A stretch of DNA of 64,000 nucleotides from Callipepla californica brunnescens (Eukaryota; Chordata; Aves; Galliformes; Odontophoridae): positions 25,798,437-25,862,436 of the forward strand of contig JALIRH010000002.1 of the NCBI GenBank assembly GCA_023055505.1, read 5' to 3'. Below the pieces are notes generated by a model that searched no databases, was not told the origin of the DNA, and saw only the letters and a program-made list of their open reading frames with translations. Positions 10,501-23,700 of the stretch are shown piece by piece. The translations under genes were made by a program, and so were the position numbers. The number at the start of each line of letters is the position of its first letter. Within the stretch, counting starts at the first letter, position 1.

Positions 10501-13500
10501 AATGGTGGTGTTGGGTTTATTTTTATAGTAAATGGTGCAAATTCCAGGAGAAGTGTTATTTCCTATATACGTCATGTTTCTTTAAGCATAAATTGCATAT
10601 GAGTGAATGTTGTTAAGCATAAGCATGGCAACAAAAGAAGTTTGGTATCTTCACATTAGTGAAATGTTTTGTTTTGTAGGTTTCCATTTGTGGCAGTTTC
10701 AATTGGCTTTGTTGTAAACAAGAAGGTATATTTTTCATTACTTAATATCTAATCAAGCAAAACCAATCGATTTCTTGTTGCTAGTTATTAAGATTGGTAT
10801 TTTTGCAGTGAATAGGAAGAAAGGAAAAAAACAAACAAACAAACCTCAAGGTATGTTTACTTTTCCTTGCAGATGGAGTTTGGAATTGTATACAGTTGTG
10901 TTGAAGACAAGATGTATACTGCCAGAAAAGGAAAAGGTGCATTCTGCAATGGTCAGAAACTTAAAGTATCAGGCCAGGAAGGTAAGTGGAACAGAAGAGC
11001 TTTTTAAAATAATTTAATTTCTTTTACAAGTGGTGCATTGATACTTTTGGACTTGGATGTATTCCAGTTCCTCAGCACACTGTTTTGCTTTACAAACACA
11101 GGCTTTTTGGCTGTGAATTATTCAGATCTGATAAACAGTTTTGTTCTCTCTAATGGATATAATATGCTTGTGGCCTTTGCACGATCAGCACTCAGCAGTT
11201 GAATTTCTGTGTTGTATTTTTAAAATTTCATTCCCTGCATGTCTGTAATCCCTTTGTTCTTTAGAAACCCTAACAAATCTATTAAATAATTCAACTTCTT
11301 CCAGCTGTGAACTTTGTCCATTCTTAAATCACTGTCACCCTTTTATACTTGCCTGTCCTATGTGAAATAAAATCCTCACGTAAATTGGGGGCCCTATAGA
11401 GTTCTGAGAAATTTTTCTAACAATGCTTTTACTTAGTAATGACATCAACTAATACATATATATGTATATATAAAATTAAACCATCTTATGCTTTATTGGC
11501 TTTATTTCGTATTGTTCTGCCATTATAAGAGAGGATTTTTACACATTTAGTGCATGTATTTAAATGATTTTTATTCTTTTTGTAAGAAAGCAATGGAGTA
11601 AATTCTGCTTGAATTTAAGTTACCTAATTACATCAATTAGAGATCGAAGTTGTACTGTTGCAAAAGTGAGGTTTTATTTCTTTTTCAGACATTACAAAAT
11701 CCCTTCTAGTAACAGAATTGGGATCAAATCGTGATCCAGAGACTATAAAAATAGTTCTTTCTAACATGGAAAGACTCCTCAGTATTCCTATTCACGGGTA
11801 AGATACCGTTTATTTTTGTGTTTACTGGTAGTGTTATATATGATCATTTTTAGGACAGATCACTTGTGTTACGTACCACATCTCAATGTACTTTCAAAAT
11901 ACAATTGTTACTGCGTAGTAGTTCTCTGCAGCTCTCTTTTTGAGATTGAGATATAATAAGAAAACTGTAACAAATCAGATAGCATTGAGAATTAAGGCAT
12001 GTTTGGGTTTGTAGGACTAGGAAGTATTGCTTACTAGGTGTTGGTTTTTTTTCTTATAAAGAAGTCAAAAGTAGATCTTCCTTTCCTCTTTTAATGCTGC
12101 ACAAATACTTCTAATTAGTCCAAATATTTGACATTACGTATGAACTGCACTTAGCTCAACGTGTTCCATGTTTCTTCTCATCTGGGTGACCTGAAATCTA
12201 TGTTTCCATGAATAGTTTTCATTTCACAAAGCTGGTTTCAGCAGACAGATTTCTGGTGTTCAGTCTACTCACGTTTCTAATCTAGAAGTAGCTCTAGTTT
12301 TAGGCTGAGGTTCTCAGGATTCTTGTTTTGACATTTAATGCTTGGTTTGCATTTTCAATCAGCTTTGTCATTAAGGAATATATGCTAAATTATAAGTAAG
12401 GAAAGCATCAAGTGTCTCCTCATGTCAACTTTGATATTTTATGTGTAAAAAGTAAATTGAGCTTGAAGTTGATTTAAACTGCTTCTTACTGTAACTCGGC
12501 TGCTATCCATTACAATGTAATGCAAATTTTACTTATAATTTGAAACAGTTATTTATACAAGTTATTTATTAATTACATCAATATTTCCAGAAGAAGTTGT
12601 GATTTGTAACACTAAGAAGATTTTGATTAAGTTACCCAGACTGGTTTTACACTGTGTAATTTATTTTTTATGATTATTACTATTAGTTCGTTGCAAGCCA
12701 GAGATGCTTACTGACCAGCCATCAAGGAAGGGAAGTAGTTTTTAATGTTGATAAGTGCACAGTGCTTTAGAAGGATTGTATTCAAAAAGCAGAGTGGAGT
12801 ATCTGTTACTGTTTCATGGGTAGGTCACAGAATTGTAGGGGCTGGAAGGGACCTCTGGAGAACATCTAGATCAACCCCCTTCTAAAGCAGGTTCCATGCA
12901 GAAGCAGGAAAGGATCCAGGCAGATTTTGAGTTTCTCCAGAAAAGGAGACTCTATAGCCCTTCTGGGCAGCCTGCTCCAGTGTTACGTAACCCTCAAAAT
13001 AATTGTTTTTCTCGTGTTCATAGGGACCTGACTGTGTTTCAGCTTGTGCCTGTTGATTCTTGTGTCCTGTCACTGGGCACCACTGAAAGGAGCGTGGCCC
13101 CATCCACTTGTTTCTTGTTAGATATTTTTAATTGTTGCTATGACCACTTGGCAATCTTATCCAAGTTGAACAGTCCCAGGTCTGTCAGCCTTTCATGTTA
13201 AGGGAAGATGTTCCAGGACTCTAGTAATCTTTGTGGCCCTCTGCTGGACTGTCTGTGAATGTTCCTCATCTTTCTTTAAACTGGGGACCCCATAATTGGG
13301 CGCATTACTGCCCCACTAGGGCAGGGAGAGGGGAAGGATCATCTCCTTTGACCTGCTGCCCATGCTCTTTAATGCACCCCAGGATACCGTTGGCCTTCTT
13401 GGGCACAAGGGCACACTGTTGGCTCATGGTCAACTTGTTGTCCACCAGGACACCCAGGTCTTTTTTTTTGCAGCGCTCCTCTCTAGCAGATTAGCTATAC

Positions 13501-14626
13501 TAATGCATGCTGGTGTTCTTCCCCAGGTGCAGGACTCTGCACTTACCCCTGTTGAAGCTCATGAGATTCTTCTCTGCCCAACTCTTCTACCTGTCTAGGT
13601 CTCACAGCCTTCTGGTGTGTCAGCCGTTCCTCCCAGCTATCTTCCATAATACTTTTTTTTTAATATATTGAGAGGTTATTCAGTGTTTATTTTCTTTCTA
13701 AAGCCACTTTCTAAATTGGAATTCATAAATATTATTTCTGGGAATTTGCTGTACACACAGAGCTCATCAAGCTGCTTAGAGAAAGTAATTGGGAATGAAG
13801 TTATGCGTATTTGTGTCACTGCAGCGTTCCATCTCATTTGCTCTAGCTCAGTTCATTTTGCACGTGATGCTTTTGTGTTCTTTGCCGTGTGCACGTACCT
13901 TGTGACTTCCTTACAGACCGTTCTTAACTGAAAAACAACTGTCTTCTTTAGGATTAGAGCTGTTGGTACAGCAGCTGTGAACATGTGCCTTGTGGCAGCG
14001 GGTGGAGCTGATGCCTATTATGAAATGGGGATTCACTGCTGGGATATGGCAGGGGCTGGAATCATTATCACTGAAGCAGGCGGTGTACTCCTGGATGTAT
14101 CAGGTAAGCATGTGGAAATGCGTGATGCTCTTTTGTCATTTAAGTAGCTGAAATGAGAATGCAGGGAGATTTTTTTCGGTCTTCTGAGTCACTACTACTA
14201 AGCAGTTCACATCCAGTTAACATGCAGTCTTATAGCTTAAGAGTATACCACTTCTTAACCCATTTGGCTGAGCACCAAAAAGACAGTTTAAAGAAAAAAA
14301 AAAGAAAAGCAGTAAGCATATGCTAAAAAGAATTGAAATGTAGCTCATAGACTATGTAAACCTGTTGAGTTAAATGTGTTTTTATCCAATGGCAGAATGT
14401 GTTCCAGAGTCATAACATGTATATATATTTTTGATAATGCTCATTTTCTTAACAACTTTTCTTTTTTCCAGCTATAGGCTACTTACTTTGCTTGCTTTTA
14501 TTTTTAGGTGGACCATTTGATTTGATGTCTCGGAGAATAATTGCAGCAAGCAGTCAAGCTATTGCAGAGAGAATAGCCAAAGCACTTCAGATAATTCCTC
14601 TGAAAAGGGATGATGCAACTAACTGA
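7521..14626 (+). CDS. IMPA1: IMPA1, inositol monophosphatase 1
   Basis: Coding exons are 7521-7583, 8346-8479, 9554-9658, 10680-10725, 10873-10981, 11689-11797, 13952-14103 and 14508-14626 (TGA). Exon 2 begins at 7502, 19 bases before the ATG. All introns are GT-AG and phases agree, giving 278 residues (human 277). The cytosolic enzyme hydrolyses myo-inositol monophosphates to free inositol, feeds the phosphatidylinositol cycle, depends on Mg2+ and is inhibited by lithium in the known family. Metal and catalytic residues are all present: Glu70 in FIGEES, Asp90 and Asp93 in [12 protein letters not shown], and Asp220 in [10 protein letters not shown] with the following ITEAGG. The C-terminus (KRDDATN) differs from the mammalian end. 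Intron 7 carries a large antisense CR1. The CpG-island promoter suggests broad expression. Identity is certain. Confidence 0.98.
12824..13650 (-). mobile_element. CR1 LINE fragment in an IMPA1 intron
   Basis: About 0.8 kb reads as reverse-complement CR1. It starts at the element's 3' end ('cacagaattgtaggggctggaagggacc'), passes through the stretch encoding the C-terminal part of ORF2 ('cctgctccagtgtt', 'gaacagtcccaggtctgtcagcc') and ends within ORF2. It is antisense to IMPA1 and decayed by indels. It includes a CTCF-like core on the - strand at 13234-13247. Confidence 0.9.
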
Positions 14627-14710
14627 ATACCAAAGATACACCTTGATGATGAAGTTGTACAATGGTTCTCTCTCTCTCTCATGTGGTGGTTGATCTACAC
14701 CTGGAACCTG

Positions 14711-14716
14711 ATTAAA
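14711..14716 (+). terminator. IMPA1: IMPA1 poly(A) signal candidate, proximal
   Basis: ATTAAA, the commonest variant hexamer, lies 85 bases after the IMPA1 stop codon and would give a very short 3' UTR. A canonical AATAAA at 15519-15524 is the distal alternative. Confidence 0.4.
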
Positions 14717-15518
14717 GAAAAAAGATAGATGTTGTTCTTACTGGATAGTTTATGGTGTGCCTGCAAAGTAGTGTTCTGAGATTGGACCAAGATCTAAGTG
14801 AGCTTTTACTGTCAAATATTCTATTTAGCATTTAAAAACACACACGTATCTGCTGCTTTTATAGATCTACAACTGCTGTTTTGAAGCTTTATACTACACT
14901 GGAAGGCATAGCATAAGACCCTTTGTTTAGTTGCATAATAACAAAACAATTCACTATCTCAACACCAGGTAACTGCATCTGACCTTGAACCCCAAAATCT
15001 GAAGGCAGCAGTGTTTATCTAGTCTCTAACCTTCTCTCTCCTGTCTGTTGTATCTTTTTCAGTGTCATCAGCATATCAGTTTCCTGAACTTGTTAGGGTT
15101 TTCTAGAAGCAGTTCACGTGTGTCCAAATGTTTGTTTTATTTTTAGTTGCTTATGGTTTGGGATCTAATTTAAAGGTTTTATTAGTTACCTGTCTTTGTT
15201 TTTGTAATCATGGTTCTACCTTTTTTACATTAGATAAACACAACCTATTCTTTTGCTTTTTATGTGGCCAGTATGCTTGCATATTTATTACAGTTGCAAA
15301 GATAACAATTGCTGCACAAGAAAACGTGTTTGTCCCAGAAGTTCTGAGCACACTTCCCAGTGACAGATGGGCTTGCTCGAAATTAAGATTGAAGTATTAC
15401 TTAAATCTGTCCTGTCAGTTAGAATCATCAGCTCATACTATGTTCTCATTCTTGGGAACTGTAATACCCACCACACTTGTTTGGGTTTCTCTGTGATTAA
15501 TTGTTCCTTAGGTTCTGA

Positions 15519-15524
15519 AATAAA
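15519..15524 (+). terminator. IMPA1: IMPA1 poly(A) signal candidate, distal
   Basis: A canonical AATAAA about 0.9 kb downstream of the stop, preceded by T-rich sequence. The 14627-15540 stretch contains no repeat and is plausible 3' UTR. Which signal is used cannot be decided from sequence. Confidence 0.45.
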
Positions 15525-16414
15525 TTCAGGTCTCAGCTGGCAAAAAATGAGCTAGTAGTCCAGGCTTCTTACATCATTCTCTGTAAGTTATAAAAGCAAT
15601 GGCTGACTGAATTCAGGTTTCCATTCTGTTATATTGTGTACAGGCACAAAGAAAATGTTTCTAAACATAAATGTTTATAAGCCTAAGAAATGCCAGTAAT
15701 CTAATGCTTATTGTCTACAGTTCTAAACTTGTAAAACTATACTGTTGTTTGTGCTTTTGTATCTAGAAGCATCAGTCTACTGATCAAACAATGAATGCAC
15801 TTTAAAAGCATCTTAATTTAGATCAGTTTTAACCTGATTTTTCTGCGTCTAAGGTCCTCAAAAGAAGGTTGTCTTATAGAGATTGTCCAGTCAAAGCACA
15901 GCAGTATTTTGGAAAGCCTGATTTCTTGTACTGCTGCCCCACTATTTTTGTCTCAGAAAGTGATCTTCTCTCTCTTGAATGTTCCAGCAGATCTCTTAGG
16001 TATAGGTAATTTGAACCCTCAATATCAGTCGTTTGGCTTTTTGTCCTAATCTTGCTGAAGTGCTCTATTTGAAACTGTATCTCGTGGCAGATGGGTAACA
16101 TTAATAAGATCAGCAGCTGCCTTTGTCTAAAAAAAAAAAAACCAAAAATGTACTTAATTTTACTCTTAAGGTTACCATTGACATGGATAAGAAACTGTTT
16201 GGGCGTCTCACTGTAACTTTATTACTGTAAATGACCTGGGATCTTTGTTATTTTCTGGGTATGAGTATGACTTGTACCATGTCTCTGGCTTTTGTAGAAC
16301 AAACCCCATGTAACTTGTTTTTGAACTGATTATTATGTGCAATGAGACATAGATCTTAAAAAAAAAAGTGTTAAGAAAATGCTTAATTGTAGAATCATTA
16401 GCTCCGTGTCTTTC

Positions 16415-16770
16415 TTGTGCTGGGGCTCTCAAAGCTGACCTTAGTACTTCAGGTAGAGTCTCACGAGAGCAGAATAGAGAGGGAAAGTCACCTCCCTCAA
16501 GCTACTTGTTGCACTTCTTTTCATTTGACCCAGGATACACCTGGCTTTTCAGATGGCAAGTGCCCCTCACTGTCTCATATTCAGTTCTTTATTCACCAAC
16601 AACCCCAAGTTCTCAGCTGGGGTGCTCTGTCTACACATTGCTCAGCTCATATTTGTGCTTGCAATTGTCCTTGCAGTCAGCTGCACTGAACTTCATGAGG
16701 TTCAAGTGGGCTTATTTCTAAGGCCTGTCAAGATTTCTCTGCTTGGCATCCCTTCCCTCTTGCACTATTT
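16415..16770 (-). mobile_element. diverged CR1 LINE fragment
   Basis: Internal CR1 sequence in reverse complement, recognised from 'gacccaggatacacctggc', 'aagttctcagctggggtgctctg' and 'cactgaacttcatgaggttc', which correspond to the RT C-terminal region of better preserved copies in this window. It is heavily diverged and its ends are approximate. Confidence 0.65.
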
Positions 16771-18225
16771 ATCACTGCTCTCCACCTGGACTAAAACAAT
16801 CTGCACTAGAAAAATAGGTAAGGCTGATTTTTAGTGCTGATTGCATATAAGGAAGCAAATGATGCCTCCTTGCTATCTCCCCCAATCACTAGCCCTCTCC
16901 ATTTGTAGATGTGAGGAGAATCCTTTTCTTCCTTCAGTAGAAAATATGGATTATTATTGCTAATATCCCTGACTCAAAACTGTGATTTTAAGGAGCTTCT
17001 GTAGGGACTAATGCCTAGGGCTGACTAGATACTTTGACTAGCTACAAGATGTCAATCTGTGAGCTCAGTGTGAAGCATTTTAAATACAGGAGATCTCTTT
17101 TCATGAGCTTCTTCCTATCCTCTCAAAGTCAGCTGCTAATTCAGTTCTATTCATTACTTGTGGGTGAAATAATTACTTCACAAGTCTGATCCTGCTGTTA
17201 CAGTGCTGACAGGCAATTTTCCAACAGCACATTGTTGTTGGATCTGCAGCAGTTGGCATGACTTCCTTTGTTTGTGCAAGCTCCAGGCATCAGAAGGTTA
17301 CTGTTGGTGATGTGACACCTCAAGAGCCTGTGCCAGAGCCAGCCATCTCCAGGACAACATAATCCATTTCATCTCTGGCTTACCGCCCGTGCTGCACCAA
17401 AAGTGGCGGTGAATGCAGTCTGTCACAATCTTCACACATGGATCTGTGGCTTCCCAAAGAGAAGCACGAGTTTCTGAGATGTCCCTTGTGACTGCTGTCT
17501 GCCTGCTGCAAGAATGGGGCAAGCAAAGGCTTCAGAGCCATGTGCAACATCCAAAACTGAGGAGCATGGTTAGCTGAGAGCACGTCCTGTCACTGTGTGA
17601 AAGTGCTACAGACCTTGCCTGCTGGAGGAGGATGGCTTAGATCCTCCCACAGCGGAGCAGAAATTGTTTCCCACCACAATTCTAGCTGCTAAAATGTTAA
17701 AAATAATGGTGTATGTCCATCCTGTTCCAGAAGCTTATCACCTACACTGATGACTTCTATGTTAGGTTGAGCTAATGCAATTGGTTTCTGCAGCTGTGGC
17801 CAAGAGTTTTACATTGGGTTTTTTTTCTTTCCTACACCACTACTGCTGCTAGTAAGAATCAGGCCATCTGTACACCCATTTAAGTGAAAGGAAAAGAAGC
17901 TCAAAATAGAACAGTAACAACTGTATGACAGCAGTAGTGAGGTATGGAAACCTATTCCTTTTTCAAGTAGCAGGGATCAAAAATTATGTTTTGATATGTC
18001 TATTAGGAACCACGCTTCAACCGTGGAAAGTAGTTAAATTCAGAAGAAACACTTGGCAGCTAATATCATGGAAGCACTTCCTCCCCTTGCTTTGTTAAAT
18101 CTTCCCCTTCTGCTGTCCCTCGGAGAGGTGGATCTGTTATTCATCCTTTTTGCACACAAATGGAGTTCTGTCTCTGAGCAGACCCACGCAGACTCACTGA
18201 GCTGACCTTCACTGCTTCTGACAGA

Positions 18226-18239
18226 ACACTAGATGGCGG
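18226..18239 (+). promoter_or_regulatory. CTCF-like core motif
   Basis: ACACTAGATGGCGG agrees at 13 of 14 positions with the CTCF core CCASYAGRKGGCRS. It also contains the AGATGGCGGC string bound by YY1. It lies in unique sequence 3.6 kb past the IMPA1 stop. Binding is inferred from the motif only. Confidence 0.45.
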
Positions 18240-19790
18240 CCAGAGCCAGAAAAACACCACGGTTCTCTCCCCCAACCCCTTTCTGCTGTCCCTAATTAAC
18301 GCTGAATTCAGCTACAGCCACATCTGATAATTATTCAGACGAATTATGCCTCGAATAGGTGAGGATTTGCGCTCTGTGTGTCTGTGCCTTGACAAGAAAT
18401 TTGAAACAGGGCTTCTCTTGTGCCAGCAGCATTAACATTCCCTGTTTTTCAGTGTACTGAAAGGCTGTGGTGTTTGTCACTGTCACACAAACTCCAGCGT
18501 GTGCCCTGCCGAGCACATCAGCACAGGGTACTGGGCAGGCTCTGAGTGGGCTCTGTATCCTAATAGCAAATAGCAAAAGGAGAGATATGTCCAGGAGCAC
18601 CTGCAACTGATTTTCTGGCAGCAGGGAGTTTGGCTAAGGACAATTTGCTGCAGCAACAGAGTGCCAGCTGTGTGACTGAGTTGATGTCAGAGTGAAAAAC
18701 CACCTGGGGAGTGCACAGAGTCTATGATCTTGGAGGGCAGCAGAGGGGCTGGCCAGAGAAGACCGACAGCAGACAGCTGAAAAACGGACAAGAGGTCCTG
18801 GCTTGGGGCTGGCATCAGTACCTGTGATTATTTTCTCCTGGTTTTAGGAAGGCAGTTATTTTCCATCTCCAATAATGAACAGCCAGGGGGAGTTCTGGAT
18901 AGGTTTTCGATATAGCCATATTGAAAGCCTAAGTAGATGTAGCTTTCCCCAAACAAAAGGTTAATATAGGTCTAGGATGACTTTATTTGTTACTAATGAC
19001 AGAAACCCCCGCATTACTGACTGTTAGCATTGCAAACAGCTGAGAAGTAATTATTTTCACCTCACTACTGAAAGCTAAAAATAGTAAAAACTCCTTTTCT
19101 TTCTGCTTCATTATACTTGAGATTGTGATTACAGTTCTGAATGCTCCTCCAGCAAAACACATTTAAAAGCGAGTAATGCTTGATGCTGTTAGAAATTTGT
19201 TTCAATATTTACACAGGTGTAATTAGCAACGTATTAGCTATGTGAGAGTTAAATTGTACCCCACTTCATCTGTGCACCTTTTTCAGCTCGCTAGCTGAAA
19301 TGGAATTCATAATGTTAAACTATCACAGCGGGGAGAGGTTAAAAGCTTTAGTTCTGTAGACACTTGGGTCTTAACAGCTGTTTTCACTGAAAGGCAGTGC
19401 ATACCCTGAAATAATGATTTCCACCAACAGTCATTTGTGTATCTGTCGCTGAAAAACAAATCAATTAAAAAAGAAAATAAGTTACACACTAGCATGTGCT
19501 CCTGTTCAGCTAATTTCTTCTGCCTTTTATTGAAATTTTGTGGAAAATGACTAATTTGTGGAGCCAGTGAGAAGTATTTTTTTCTGTCCTCTGTATACCT
19601 GCCAACTGCTAAGCCTAATTATTGAAGCTTTAAGGAACTGTCAGTCCAATTCTGTGCACAGTCAGTTAGTCCCTCCAGTTCAGCATGCTCTACTACAAGT
19701 CAGTATTCCCTTTACTTCCTGAAGATTTCATTGTGATCTTCAACAGGAATGTATCAATATACCTCAGCATCAGTTATGCTCACATCTCCT

Positions 19791-20290
19791 TGGATACAAC
19801 TCCCTGAAGGAAGTTGTAGAGAGTGATAAGGTCTCCCCTCAGCTTTCTCTTCTCCAGACTGAACAACCCCAGCTCCCTCAGCCAGTCCTCATAAGGCCTG
19901 TGTTCCCCAGCTTCATTGCCCTTCTCTGGACATGCTCCCATGCTCCAGGGCCTCAATGTCTTTCTTGTAGTGAGGGGCCCAAAAGTGAACACTGCTGAAG
20001 GTGCAGCCTCAACAGAGCTGAGTACAAAGGGATGATTGCTTCCCTGCTCCTGCTGGCAACACTATTTCTGATACAAGCCAGGATGCTTTTGGCCTTTTTG
20101 GCCACCTTGGCATACTGCTTGCCCAGGTTCTGCCGAGCATCAACCAATACCACCAGGTCCGTTTCCTCCACACAGTCTTGCAGCCACTCTGCCTGAAGCC
20201 TGTAATGTTGCTGTGGCCCGGTGTTTGGTCCTGCTGAACTTCATCACACTGTCCTCAGCCCAGCTATCCAGCCTATCCAAAAATGTTTGC
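19791..20290 (-). mobile_element. CR1 LINE fragment
   Basis: Reverse-complement CR1. Read on the - strand it gives peptides such as [25 protein letters not shown] and [51 protein letters not shown] in broken frames, the C-terminal part of CR1 ORF2. The 3' terminal repeat is missing. Confidence 0.9.
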
Positions 20291-20629
20291 CTCATCTTTC
20301 TATGCAATAAACGTGGAGAACTAGGGACCCCTCAAAACAGAGCTCTCTTCAGTAGGAAGTTCTTCAAATTACTCAGGAGACAAAGCTGATGAGTAGCACT
20401 ATGTCTTGAATCCTATTCCTAGCAGGACTTGAAAGCCAGTTCCCAAAAAAAGGACGTAAAGGAGACTGAAGTCACCAGTGAACTGAAATTCATTGAAAGT
20501 TATAAATAAATCACAGCTTGCTCAGGAAGTTCCTGAGTTGAAGTGGCTGACAGCTAGGAGTGTGATGAATTTTTTTGTGTAGGTCTCTTGCTCTTACTGT
20601 GCTTTTGAAGCAGAAAGTTTTTGATTCTG

Positions 20630-20670
20630 CCCTTCCCCCTCTTCCCCCCCCCCCCCCATTTTTTTTCTTT
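20630..20670 (+). repeat. polypyrimidine tract with C14 run
   Basis: CCTTCCCCC followed by CTTC, fourteen C and a T-rich tail form an almost pure pyrimidine stretch. The complementary strand is a long G-run able to form triplex or quadruplex structures. The length is likely to vary between individuals and is prone to sequencing error. Confidence 0.7.
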
Positions 20671-21202
20671 TGGCTTGACCAGAGACAAAGCAGTGTACTT
20701 GGTGGAGGATGCTCTCTCAGCACGTGGGAGGCCACATTTTCTTCTTTTTCTGCTTGAGGGGTCTGAAGGCTCCATTCCCAGACAGTATCCTACCAAAGAA
20801 GAATTTGGTGTGCACTGGACTAGAGAGCAAGCAAGAGAGACTGGAGGGATGCAGTTTGCTGGTTAAGATACACAACTGCACATGAAATTGAAGGATATTT
20901 TTTCCAGCTCCTAGTACAACAGTGTTTTTGCATTTCAATAAGCTCAAAACCAGACCATACAAGTCTCTGAAAGGAGATGCTGGCACCCCATGAGTACACT
21001 GTGAGATTTTCAAAGTCTCTCAAGAGGCTCGGTCTGATCTTCATTCTCTAACAGATTTACAGGTAAAGTACTTGCCACATTTTGGGGTGTCCACGTTGTT
21101 AGTTGCTGACAGTACTATGCAGTTCTGGGCATCTGCCACGTATCTCTTGGGCACCTCAGGAATTCTCAAGACAAATAATGAAGTAGTGAGAGAGATTAGG
21201 TG

Positions 21203-21216
21203 CTGCCAGGGGGAGC
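21203..21216 (+). promoter_or_regulatory. CTCF-like core motif, weaker
   Basis: CTGCCAGGGGGAGC matches the CTCF core at 11 of 14 positions. It shares orientation with the motif 126 bases downstream. It is a candidate only. Confidence 0.3.
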
Positions 21217-21328
21217 CTGCAGCTCTGCAGAGATCTGTAGGATAATGAATTTGGAGACTTATGCACCAGTATTTCCTGTGCTAGGTTCTTCAGCATCATC
21301 TGTTCACTGCCATTCTGGATGTCCTGTA

Positions 21329-21342
21329 CCAGCAGGGGGAAT
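21329..21342 (+). promoter_or_regulatory. CTCF-like core motif
   Basis: CCAGCAGGGGGAAT matches the CTCF core at 12 of 14 positions, on the same strand as the motifs at 18226 and 21203. It is a candidate only. Confidence 0.35.
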
Positions 21343-22514
21343 CACATCACCAGGTTTGGACATACGCAGCCAAACATTCAGTGTCATGACATCATTTTGC
21401 CCCCATGGTGTCACACCACCATCTTCGCTCCTAGAAAACAGATCTAAGTGAGAGTCCAGGAATGTGATTTTCCCTGAGAACTGAGAGGCCACAAAAGACT
21501 TCTTTCACTTACAGGAAAAAATACAATATACAGAGCAAACATGCAGTACAAAAGCCCACATCTCCCAGTCAATGTAAGTAACTCAAAATACAGACAAGTT
21601 ACAGAGGTTTGAATTCATTTTTCGTTGTTTTTGTTTCTTCTGTTTCTCCATTCTGTTATGGCTATGTGTTCAGTGAGAACACACATGAAATCATTTCTGG
21701 GATCACCCTGGCCTGGATGTTTTCCACCCACCTAAGCAGCATGGGATCAAATCCACAGTCCTATCCAGCAGAGCTATTTGAACTCTGGAACTGGAAGAAG
21801 TAATCCCTGATTCCAGAGAGTGTCCAACTATGTGAGCATGCACATTCAGCAGGCTGCCTGTAGGAAATCTCTCAGGTGTTAATTATTTAGCTTGTATTCT
21901 GCAGCATCAAGTTTGAATGAACACCCTGGAAAATGAATGCTCCAACCAACTACTTCCAGCTTCACACCGGGCACTGCTCAGATAAGGACTGTACCCACAT
22001 GGAACCCTGAGCTTTATGAATGTAGTCCAGAACAAAGCTTTTGGACAGTGCTCTCTGGAAGATGGTGAACGCAGGGAGCCTTTGTCCTCTGGAGTGTCAG
22101 TTGTTGTCTATACGTAACTGTGTTTTGGTTGATTGATTTTCCTAAGAATTAAGAATATGCAATGAACAGGGAAAAGGGTCGTTTGTTTGTTTTGCTCTTA
22201 TTTTATTAGAGACATTTGCATCTCTTAAAAGAATGTGTTAATCTTAGCAGAATATCTAGAAAAGAAAATCCTATGACAGTTTTTCACTAATATTTAAATT
22301 TTTGTATAGGTTTTCCCTTCACAATAAAGGCACCATCTGAAAGATAATAGAAGATTAGAAAGGAAAGACTCAGTTATGGTTTTAACCTACAAAGAGGCTA
22401 ATGATTTTTTAGGAGGTAGCATCAGCTACAGTAAAATACTCTCAAATCAATTCACTGACGAAAATGTGACATCTGCAAATACATTAATAATGTTATTTGG
22501 ATTATGAAAAAAAG

Positions 22515-22829
22515 ACTCAAAGACCAGCAGGTCAAGGGAAGTGATCCTCCCCCTCTACTCTGCCCTGGTGTCCAGTTCTGGTACAAAAAAGACAGGGATC
22601 TCCTTGAAAGAGTCCAGCAGAGGGTACAGAGATGATAAAGGGCCTGGAACACCTCCCTTATGAGGAAAGGCTGAGACACCTAGGTCCATTCAGCCTTGAA
22701 AAAAGAAGACTCAGAGGGGATCTGATCCGTGTCTATAAACATCTAAGGAGTGGGAGATAAAGGAATGAGGCTGGACTCACTTCAGCAGTGAGATCCCTTC
22801 CAACACCTACAATTCTCTGATTCTGTGAC
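22515..22829 (+). mobile_element. CR1 LINE 3' fragment
   Basis: Plus-strand CR1 running from 'ctactctgccctggtg' through 'gggatctccttgaaagag' and 'ggcctggaacacctccctta' to 'gatcccttccaacacctacaattctctgattctgtgact'. The segment before the terminus is deleted. It is closely similar to the copy at 52975-53350, so both belong to the same subfamily. Confidence 0.9.
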
Positions 22830-23700
22830 TAAATAATAGTGTATGTGGACTAATAATAGCCTTTCTCGTGGCCTATGTTGTCTTGGAGATGAGATTATGT
22901 TGTACCACTCACGTAAGAATTGTATGCTGTATTCATTTATAACTGAGCATATTCTTTAAAAATTTATTTCATTTCAAGGCTTTTTCTATCCTCCTTGCTT
23001 CATATATTCCAGGATATGCAAGACGACATGCAGGGGCAGCGTGCAAGATGCGTGACTCCTCTATTACAACCTGTGAGAATGTGTCCATACCATTTCCAAA
23101 TGCACCGCAGCAGCTGACTTCTTGCAATCCACTTCACCTGCCTGTTGTAATGTCTTTGTCAGTAAGTTCAGAGGCAACACAGACTTTAATGAACTCAGTC
23201 TGAAGTACCATTAAGGACAGCATGAACTCATTTTTGTAAAGATCACATGAGCTATTTTGCTGTGACAGAGGTCTTGCAAGCTAACAGTAGAGAAGGCAGT
23301 TTGTAGTCAACTTCTAGTAGAGGGAGGACACTAGGTGAAGTGAAGCCCTGTGCAACAAAGCGTGCTTGATTTGGTGTCATTTCATCTCCCAGTTCAGCAG
23401 CTTTTTAAAGCAGGCTTGTTCACAGCAGGTTTGTAAGTGGGCCAAACAAACATACAGCAGCTAATTTGTTATATTAATAACATTGTAGTGGATGCAATTT
23501 CAGCTAATTAGGTTACTGAAAGTAAGGGAGAAAATCTGTAAGGTCAGGGTGGTTCTTCACGTAACTCGGTAGATTTTATGCTGGAAGTCAGTCATGGATT
23601 CATGAATCACAGAGGTGACTCCTGGTATCATCATAAGAAAATGTTTTATGTTACTTAGCAAAAATCCATGTACACCTATTATTATATTACATATATATAA
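22830..23700. other. intergenic, nothing recognised
   Basis: Unique AT-rich sequence with no repeat, no convincing open frame and no clear regulatory motif. Confidence 0.55.

Larger units (their letters stand above)
15541..19790. other. intergenic, no gene recognised
   Basis: AT-rich unique sequence apart from a CR1 fragment at 16415-16770. The stretch 17230-17640 is less AT-rich and carries overlapping open frames of up to 74 residues on the - strand without recognisable similarity. A strong CTCF-like core occurs at 18226-18239. In human, FABP12 lies between IMPA1 and FABP4; no FABP-type exon is seen here. Confidence 0.6.
20291..22514. other. intergenic, no gene recognised
   Basis: Mostly unique sequence. 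It contains a pyrimidine tract with an uninterrupted run of 14 C (20644-20657) followed by a T run, and two CTCF-like cores (21203-21216 and 21329-21342). Short overlapping open frames on both strands look like chance frames. Confidence 0.6.

Noticed and set aside
11452..11473. AT palindrome in IMPA1 intron 6, and a similar one at 44577
   Set aside because: Short alternating AT sequences of this kind are common by composition.
17230..17640. Less AT-rich block with 74- and 67-residue - strand frames, considered as a processed pseudogene
   Set aside because: No family recognised, no poly(A) tail and no flanking duplication seen.
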